A DNA stretch of 64,000 bases, taken from positions 245,935,993-245,999,992 of the forward strand of contig NC_073745.1 in the NCBI RefSeq assembly GCF_029784135.1, in the 5' to 3' direction. Of this stretch, positions 57,245 to 64,000 are shown piece by piece. How positions within the stretch are numbered: position 1 is the stretch's first letter; every line of letters begins with the position of its first letter. This DNA is from Toxorhynchites rutilus septentrionalis. Lineage: Eukaryota; Arthropoda; Insecta; Diptera; Culicidae. The position numbers and the translations under genes were made by a program. The notes below the pieces were generated by a model. That model worked only from the letters and a program-made list of their open reading frames with translations, did no database searches and had not been told where the DNA came from.

Positions 57245-58562
57245 TCGAATATAGATATATAAAAATTGAGTGATGTCTGTCTGTCTGTCTGTCATTCTGT
57301 CTGTCTGATTCTTATGGACTCGGAAACTACTGATCCGATAGACATGAAAATTGGTATGTAGGGGTTTTTGGGGTCGGGGAAGGTTCATATGATAGTTTGA
57401 GACCCCTCCCCCTCTCTAGGGGAGGCTGCCATACAAATGAAACACAAATTTCTGCATTACTCGAGAATTAATCAAGCAAACGAAATAAAATTTGGTATGT
57501 GGAGGTTTTAGGATGCAATAAATGTTTCTATGGTGGTTAGATACTCCTCCCCCTCTCTTAGGGGGGGGGGAAGGGGTGCTGCCATACAAATGAAACCCAA
57601 ATTTCTGCATTACTCCAGAATTTATCGAGAAAACGAAACCAAATTTGGCATGTGAAGGTTTTAGGGTGCAATAAATGTTTTTACGGTGGTTAGACACTCC
57701 ACCCCTCTCTGTAAGGGGGAGCTGCCATACAAACGAAACACAAATTTCTGCATAACTCGAGAACAAATCAAGCAAATGGAACCAAATTTGACATATTGAG
57801 ATTTTAAGGAGCAATAAATGTTTTTATGGTGATTTGACACTCCTTTCTCCTCTCTAAAGAGGAGGAGGGGAGGGTGCTGCACAACTCGAGAACTAATCAA
57901 ACAAATGGAATTAAACTTAGCATATAGAGGTTATAGGGATCGATAAACGTTTCTATGGTGGTTCAACATTCCTCCCTCCTCTCTGAGGGGAGGCTACCAT
58001 ACAAATGAAACACAAATTTCTGCATAACTCGAAAACTAATCAATCAAATGGAGCCAAATTTGGCATTTGAAGGTTTTTATATGATTGTATGACACCCCTC
58101 CCTCCTCTGAAATGGAGAGGGTGTCCCGTAAAAATAATACACATATTTCAATCAAACATTGAAATTTGTTCTAATGTGATAAAACGCACTCCTATGTATT
58201 TTTCTATCTATATAAATAAAAATGGATCATTTGTGTTGATAAGAGCAAAACTCGAGAAAGGAATTGTCCGATTTAGGACTGTTTTTATTCTATCATATTT
58301 TCTGTATCAAACATTTATTCCATGTAACGGAGAAACAAATCTTGAACGAGAATTGTGTCTGAAAATAATCTGATATTATAATGTCGAGTTTTGGTAGAAG
58401 TACTAGGAATATTATAGTAAAAGGTAATTTTGAAGGGTAGATTAGAAAATCAATCAATGAACAGTTCTGCGATTGGACCTTTGAACGTGCGCTTAGTAAA
58501 AAAACGTGAATGTGATAACGAAAAATAAATTTTGGGCGGGACGAAGTTTGCCGGTCAGCTAG
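57245..58562 (+). mobile_element. Non-autonomous Helitron, near complete
   Basis: The 5' part has TC, a TA-rich stretch and (GTCT)n at 57277-57307. Five variable tandem units of about 120-155 bp follow, near 57.43, 57.58, 57.72, 57.87 and 57.99 kb, each carrying 'ctgccatacaaatgaaac'. A second 5'-like end TCTATCTATATAAATAAAAA starts at 58203. The 3' end is AGTTTGCCGGTCAGCTAG at 58562, followed by T. It has no protein. Confidence 0.85.
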
Positions 58563-58569
58563 TAACTTA

Positions 58570-59210
58570 TATAAAACAATGGCTTCTTGACAGGATTACC
58601 ATAATAAAATCCGCGGTTTTGATCTAAAAATTGTTTTCATCTTAGTATTTTTTTTTAGAAAATATGTATTGATATTTGTATACACATTATGAGTTCAATT
58701 TCTGAACATAGTCTTAGCTGAATGATTCGTCGATGTTGATTGTAATATTGTCACCCTACCAAACATATAAACTGCAATGGAGATCAATACGTTTCGTCGC
58801 TGAAGGATAATGGATGTTCCAAAAAGTTCAATGGTAGGTTTTTGCTTTAATTCTGTATAAGACAAATTGTACAATTTTTCCTTCACAACGAGAACCTTCA
58901 ATCCAAGAAAATTTTTTTTGGGCAATATAGACGAAAGTTTTTGCAAACTTTTGCATCTTTTCACATTTGAAACACATTTAATTCAAATTATGGAAGGCAG
59001 AATTTCACAATACAACTGAATGTCAAAAAGCATATTACTCATAGAAACAATCGATTTGATATATAAACAGATGAAGTAGGTGATTGAATAAAAATGGCAC
59101 TGGACAAAATGAAACAAAAAATAATAACATTAAACCATAACAAAGAACGGCACGTTTTGTTAGCAACTAAAACTTGGGGTTTTTCAACAAACCCAAAGTC
59201 GCCTCGATTA
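58570..59210. other. No recognised gene
   Basis: AT-rich spacer with short antisense ORFs only. Confidence 0.4.
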
Positions 59211-59455
59211 CCGTTCTGAATCATATCATAATCATAACATTTCGGACGCTTAAGGCATCTGATGCAAAAAACAGATCTAAACTTTATGCACAGGTATTAT
59301 CTGGTTGATATTTTCAATAAATTAGTTCAATATGCTTTTAAGTTTTCTACTTTGGTACCTATTTGATTGAAAACATAAAAAAATGATCGAATAAAATGCT
59401 TTTCAAATGAAGGGAATAAGAATCAAACTTCGGACACTAAATCAATTGGATATGT
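59211..59455. mobile_element. MITE copy, partial (same family as 48465-49082)
   Basis: Begins CCGTTCTGAATCATATC after TA and continues with 'tgcacaggtattatctggtt' and 'tctactttggtacct', matching the reverse complement of 48.89-49.08 kb. The other end is lost near 59455, where a scrap of foldback family G follows. Confidence 0.7.
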
Positions 59456-60227
59456 TATGTAAAAAAACCTCAGCTTTCAAGAAAAAATATAAAAATATAT
59501 AGTGTCTAGTCACCAAATATAATTTGGTGGCTAGATATGCCAAAGGACGTATCAGCCTAGGTTGAGTCTTGTTATATATATTTCGCATGAACGGTGAACC
59601 GAATAGAAATATGCCAAAGGATGTTATGCTTCGTTATGCTGTGGGCGACTGCGTTGTGAGAATTCACTGTTTGCTTGAGGTCGTCAACTTAACTTCTCTT
59701 ATCGGCTGTGACCGAAGCTATGGCTTATGAAAGAACTTCATATTACTCCCAACTAACCCATTTTACTGAAAAATAATGGCATCGAAAAAATCAGGAGAAT
59801 ATCCCGCCGTTAGCAATATTTCGCGAATTTTTTCCCGTTTTTCCGTATCAATTTTATTTGTTTTTCGGGAATCTCTCTTCTCGAATATGCTATAGAGGTC
59901 TTTTTTAGTGCACGCAAAATTGGTCGATTTTATGATTCGGCCAAAAATGTATTCCGGTTTTTAATCGACTACCGCAATGATGGAGATACCATCGAATTTC
60001 ACATATGTTGGTGTTAAGTCAGACCGGACCATGTGACATTTTTTATGATTTCAAGAAAAACGAACTTGAAGTTTAGTGCTCTGCAATTTGCAAAGCAGTT
60101 AATTTATTCGTTCAATATTGTTCTCTGAAATGTTAGCTACTCTCTGACAATACTCTGACGTATGATAATTGTAAAAAACATCAATGTATCATACCTAAAA
60201 AGGAAGTTATTTGGCTGTCATACGTAC

Positions 60228-60601
60228 ATGGTCCACTCTGACTGATCCAAATGAAGCATGTTTTAAGATTTAGTTCACTATGACTGAACAATTGCGAAAT
60301 ATTTTTCAATCAATTAGTAGTTGTGAGTCAAAGTCAAAGCCTTCGTTATGGAAATTAGAGTGAGAAAGGGTGTGAGGTTGGAACTGCATAAACATTTGGT
60401 TGCGTTCAGCATAATAGTCTCTGTCATCTATTACAGGCACGAATATGATTGCACGACAAACATGTTAAAGCATAAACTTCCCAATAGAATCGTCAAATTC
60501 GAGTTCTCTATAATAAATCGCACTCTGAAATAGTACATTTTGCGATCATTCACAATGAAGACCAGCATTTTTCACTGATTCATTCAGTCAGAGTGGACCA
60601 T
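60228..60601. repeat. 18-bp perfect inverted repeat spaced ~340 bp
   Basis: ATGGTCCACTCTGACTGA at 60228-60245 and its exact complement TCAGTCAGAGTGGACCAT at 60584-60601. It could bound a small MITE within the long-TIR element, but no flanking duplication was resolved. Confidence 0.6.
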
Positions 60602-60773
60602 GTTTATTTTTTGATATACTCAGAATGTGCACATTTTACACTAACGGTTTGATGAACATTTCTTTTTTTTTTTGCTGTATGCGTAATTTTTCAAATATGA
60701 TGAATGTAGTATGTAGCTTTCATAATGCTTAACCAAATGTAATCAATAACTTGATTTTTTTTTATCTGTATTA

Positions 60774-62071
60774 AAGGGTGTGTCACATCAAATTGCATCA
60801 CGGAAAAAACGCTGTAGAAATTCCCCCAGTAGACCGATCCTTTTGAAAATTTTAGACAGTAAAATAAAAACTATTAAACAACTTTTGGCATTTTCTTTTT
60901 ATTCATACTTCGAACCCAAGCCCGTATGCTCGCACCTTCCTCTTTACCCCGTCCATAAGGTTCTGTACAACGTCAGGTTGTAGTTTTTTTTGAACAGAAA
61001 TCCATTTTCTCTTGAAGTCCGCCTCCGATTTGACAACTTTTGGGTTCTTCCGGAGGGCCTGCTTCATAATCGCCCAATATTTCTCTATTGGGCGAAGCTC
61101 CGGCGCGTTGGGCGGGTTCATTTCCTTTGGCACGAAGGTGACCTCGTTGGCTTCGTACCACTCCAACACGTCCTTTGAATAGTGGCACGAAGCGAGATCC
61201 GGCTAGAAGATGGTCGGGCCCTCGTGCTGCTTCAATAGTGGTAGTAAGCGCTTCTGTAGGCACTCCTTAAGGTAAACCTGCCCGTTTACCGTGCCGGTCA
61301 TCACGAAGGGGGCGCTCCGCTTTCCGCAAGAGCAGATCGCTTGCCACACCATGTACTTTTTGGCAAACTTGGATAGTTTCTGCTTGCGAATCTTCTCCGG
61401 AACGCTGAATTTGTCCTCTGCGGAGAAGAACAACAGGCCCGGCAGCTGACGAAAGTCCGCTTTGACGTAGGTTTCGTCATCCATTACCAGGCAATGCGGC
61501 TTCGTCAGCATTTCGGTGTACAGCTTCCGGGCTCGCGTCTTCCCCACCATGTTTTGCCTTTCGTCGCGGTTAGGAGCCTTCTGAACCTTGTATGTACGCA
61601 GGTCTTCCCGCTGCTTGGTCCGCTGGACGAATGAACTTGACAAATTCAGCTTATTGGCGACATCCCGGACCGAACTTCTCGGATCACGTCTAAACTGCTT
61701 AACTACGCGCTTGTGATCTTTTTCACTGACGGAGCATCCATTTTTGCCATTCTCCACCTTCCGATCGATGGTTAGGTTCTCGAAGTATCGTTTTAGTACT
61801 CTGCTGACCGTGGATTGAACGATTCCCAGCATCTTACCGATGTCCCGATGTGACAACTCCGGATTCTCGAAATGAGTGCGCAGGATTAATTCACGACCCT
61901 CTTTTTCGTTCGACGACATTTTTCCAAATTTACGAAAAATTGACAGTGAAGCATGGCCAAAGTTATCTATACACTCTTATCTGATTATAAACGAAAGCTG
62001 AAGATATAATTCCTAAAAATTAAATTTCTACAGCGTTTTTTCCGTGATGCAATTTGATGTGACACACCCTT
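60774..62071 (-). mobile_element. DD37E Tc1/mariner transposon, nearly intact
   Basis: A 1298 bp element with perfect 49-bp TIRs starting AAGGGTGTGTCACATCAAAT, flanked by TA (60772-60773 and 62072-62073). It contains one transposase frame on minus broken by a single stop. Identical long TIRs and an almost complete ORF suggest recent insertion. DD37E elements of this sort (ITmD37E) were first described in mosquitoes, which supports the organism guess. Confidence 0.95.
60903..61919 (-). pseudogene. DD37E transposase, one nonsense codon from intact
   Basis: 339 codons in one frame from ATG 61919 to stop 60903, interrupted only by a TAG at 61203-61205 where the family usually has Trp (IF-stop-PDLASCHY). 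Residues 1-110 hold two HTH motifs (HRDIGKMLGIVQSTVSRVLK and SVRDVANKLNLSSSFVQRT). The first catalytic Asp is in LVMDDETYVKADF, the second in PDLASCHYS and the Glu in ELRPIEKYWAIMKQ, with 37 residues between the last two. All catalytic residues and the usual ~340-residue length are preserved. If the stop is a sequencing error or is read through, the gene would be complete. Confidence 0.93.
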
Positions 62072-62082
62072 TATAGTGACTT

Positions 62083-62175
62083 TCAACTCATTTGGCTGGT
62101 TCGTCACTTTTTACTTCCATTTTTGGAAGAATGTCGGGAGTGAGAATTGAACTCGAGACCTTTAGCACTACGCCA
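62083..62175 (-). mobile_element. tRNA-derived SINE (family A), partial
   Basis: Matches the SINE at 20351-20495: 'ggctggttcgtcact', 'tacttccatttttgg', 'gtcgggagtgagaattgaac' and the B-box region. The 5' tRNA head is shortened. It lies just outside the DD37E transposon. Confidence 0.7.
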
Positions 62176-62371
62176 GAATTTTTAATTTTGCGACTTGGTC
62201 CCCTCTGACTCAACACTGACCATATGAGCCTTCGAAATTGAGCGTTACTGTATCTTAGAATAGACACCCTTTCCTTTGGCATATTTCTATTCGGCTCACT
62301 GTTGGTACAACATATATAACAAGACTCAACCTAGTCTGATACGTCCTTTGGCATATCTGGCCACCAAACAC

Positions 62372-63055
62372 GTTGATGCATAATGCTTTTCCTTTTTGTA
62401 ATAGATGGGTGTTTATCGTGAGTCACCTCATATTCAGATTTTTACTATGGCATCACCCCCTACAGATGCGTTTTTTCCAACCACTTAGTATCTTCTCAAT
62501 TCTTAAAACCAAGCTACTTCTTCAAATCAAATCAACTACTTTATGCAATTTCTTGTTCAGAACTATAGCATTCTACATTTACTGCTACATTCCACGGGCT
62601 ACTATCTACAGCGATCGAGTTGAAGGTCGGGTTTAATGCCCTTAAATCATCGCACAAAAATTTAACGAAGGAATACGGAAGTAACTAATTTGATTCGTGT
62701 ATTCATCACTTCAGATATTGCTTTAGAATGGAACGGAATTTAAAAATAAATTCTTTAGTGGTTTTGTAGCAGCTCTCCAGTCATTTTTAAAAAGTCAATT
62801 TGAAAACATTTAATTCAACTCAACAAATACTCACCCGGTGCAACGAGGCAGTTTGTTTCATAAAATATATGTTTGTTCTAATATTTAAATAATATATAAT
62901 AATATGTTGTAAATGTTGTCTGTCAAGAAGTGGTCGAGCTAAAGCGTAAATCTTTAATTTTTCGTTATATGTCCACTTCTAGATGTCCAGTTTACACCTT
63001 ATATTTTCTTGTTAAACATAGTCCACGTTTGAACTGAAGGGAAGCGACTGGTTTT
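62372..63055. other. No recognised gene
   Basis: AT-rich spacer; the 87-residue ORF at 62373-62636 has no motif. Confidence 0.4.
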
Positions 63056-63059
63056 CGAA

Positions 63060-64000
63060 TGTATTTTTGCACTCATCACGACCAGTGTTGTCACACGTAC
63101 AGATTTATCTGGAATGGTACAGCTTTACAGAGATACAGAGTACAGATTTTCGTCAAAAAGTACAGATTGGTACAGACTTTTCCATTTGTGAAATTTCTCA
63201 CGTTTGAACAAAACAACATTGAGGTACATGACGACTTTTACGCCGCAGTATAGCTTGGTGCTGCTTATCATAAAAGCATTTACAATGCAATGATTGATCA
63301 GTTTCATAAGGACGGAATTCCTCACAAGGATCGTCTGATAGGATTCGCGTCGGACGGTGCAACGTATATTTTGCCCCAGATCAACAGATTGAATCGTTTG
63401 TTCCAGGCTGAAAAACCTGAATGCACGATGCTACATGAAGCGCTGAAAGAATTTTATATGATCATTCTCACTAATATCTGCGAGGAAACTTACGATGTGT
63501 TCAATGCTATTAAATTTGAAGATCATTTGAAAAAAAGATAAGAATTTTAGGTTGGAATAGCAGCAGAAGAAATTATCAGAACAATGGACAGCGAAAGGCA
63601 GATCATTTCAATGGATATTTGTCGCAGTGTTTTCGTGAAGCTGATCAAACAAATGAGAAAAATATTCGATTTTAATGATTCGACGCTCAAGTCTTCGGCA
63701 AGGTTAAATCCCAAAAACTTTTCCAGTTTGAGACTAGCATTAACGATGTGTTAGAAGTGTTTCCAGGATTCTACAACGGGAATGTACAAGATGTGGAGAA
63801 TTAATTATGTAGCCTAAAGATAAAATTACTCCGTAGGGAATCACAATTTCAGAAAACGAGCATGTGCAGGGTTGGTGGACAAAAATTGGATGCCTAAAAA
63901 GAATAATTGACGGTTTGTAACGTTCTCACTATGCCTCACTCCTCGGCAACTGTCGAACGATTTTTTTTGTGAATATAATCAGAACAAAAATAAGCTTTGA
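63060..64000 (+). pseudogene. hAT-like transposase remnant, running to the window edge
   Basis: FLTFEQNNIEVHDDFYAAV, a stop, then YNAMIDQFHKDGIPHKDRLI followed by GFASDGA (catalytic-region text of hAT-like proteins). This joins directly in frame to ILPQINRLNRLFQAEKPE and LKEFYMIILTNIC. In related hAT-like proteins the two segments are separated by a long stretch, so a central deletion is inferred. Farther on, MPHSSATVERF near 63930 is the hATC dimerisation motif, with a shift at an eight-T run just after. The 83-codon frame 63290-63541 is open. This is a different family from the hAT at 43.3 kb. Confidence 0.7.

Larger units (their letters stand above)
59522..62369. mobile_element. Long-TIR element of unknown superfamily, with two nested insertions
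   Basis: Arms of about 99 bp: the left begins ATTTGGTGGCTAGATATGCC (59522-59621), and the right reverse complement begins TTTGGTGGCCAGATATGCCA (62272-62369). Both continue with 'aaggacgtatcag' and 'ggttgagtcttgttatata' and end 'gaatagaaatatgccaaagg'. Excluding the DD37E transposon and a SINE, about 1.4 kb of non-coding interior remains. A palindrome (caccaaatataatttggtg) sits on the left border. No target duplication is visible. Confidence 0.6.

Noticed and set aside
57420..58040. Regularly spaced repeats that could suggest a CRISPR-like array
   Set aside because: Units are 120-155 bp, diverged along their whole length and lie between Helitron termini; there are no unique spacers and the DNA is eukaryotic.

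Overview
The window reads as AT-rich, repeat-packed insect chromosomal DNA. It most resembles a large-genome culicine mosquito (Aedes-like). The reasons are a DD37E Tc1/mariner element of the type first described in mosquitoes, Helitrons ending in the GGTCAGCTAG motif, several tRNA-headed SINEs, and many MITEs and foldback elements stacked inside one another. The species is an inference. There are no operons, no convincing complete host gene, no CRISPR array and no viral sequence that I can recognise. The only plausible host-gene part is a GC-richer block at about 25.15-26.20 kb. It looks like a long 5' leader exon with upstream ORFs, an 18-codon start of coding sequence and a splice donor.

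Layout. 0-2.6 kb: repeat remnants, including an unclassified ~770 bp repeat called R here. 2.6-7.0 kb: a nearly full-length but decayed non-LTR retrotransposon (ORF1 and ORF2) with a Harbinger-like MITE inside its endonuclease. 10.0-13.9 kb: a second R copy split by a deleted mariner and by a minus-strand Helitron, which itself carries a second mariner. 13.9-16.0 kb: a 5'-truncated non-LTR element. 17-20.7 kb: foldback, Helitron, pogo-like and SINE nesting. 21.8-23.0 kb: a mariner with D41D-type spacing. 23.6-24.1 kb: a Tc1-like fragment. 26.2-31 kb: mostly featureless, intron-like DNA. 31-33.2 kb: a foldback and a Helitron. 36.6-37.9 kb: a Helitron with a Rep-domain fragment. 38.4-42.3 kb: a large inverted-repeat structure split by a TTAA element and by a hAT-type MITE that itself contains a SINE, followed by the tail of a third LINE. 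43.3-44.0 kb: a hAT deletion derivative with a perfect 8-bp target duplication. 47.9-50.6 kb: another large foldback with nested MITEs. 52.8-54.7 kb: foldback, SINE and pogo-like elements. 57.2-58.6 kb: a near-complete non-autonomous Helitron. 59.5-62.4 kb: a long-TIR element interrupted by a nearly intact DD37E transposon. 63.1-64.0 kb: a hAT-like transposase remnant running off the edge.

The genes do not work together as a pathway. Each recognisable coding region belongs to a mobile element, and almost all are broken by frameshifts (often at A or T runs), nonsense codons or internal deletions. The value of the window lies in its datable nesting: several insertions can be resolved to the base because a second uninterrupted copy of the host repeat is present in the same window.
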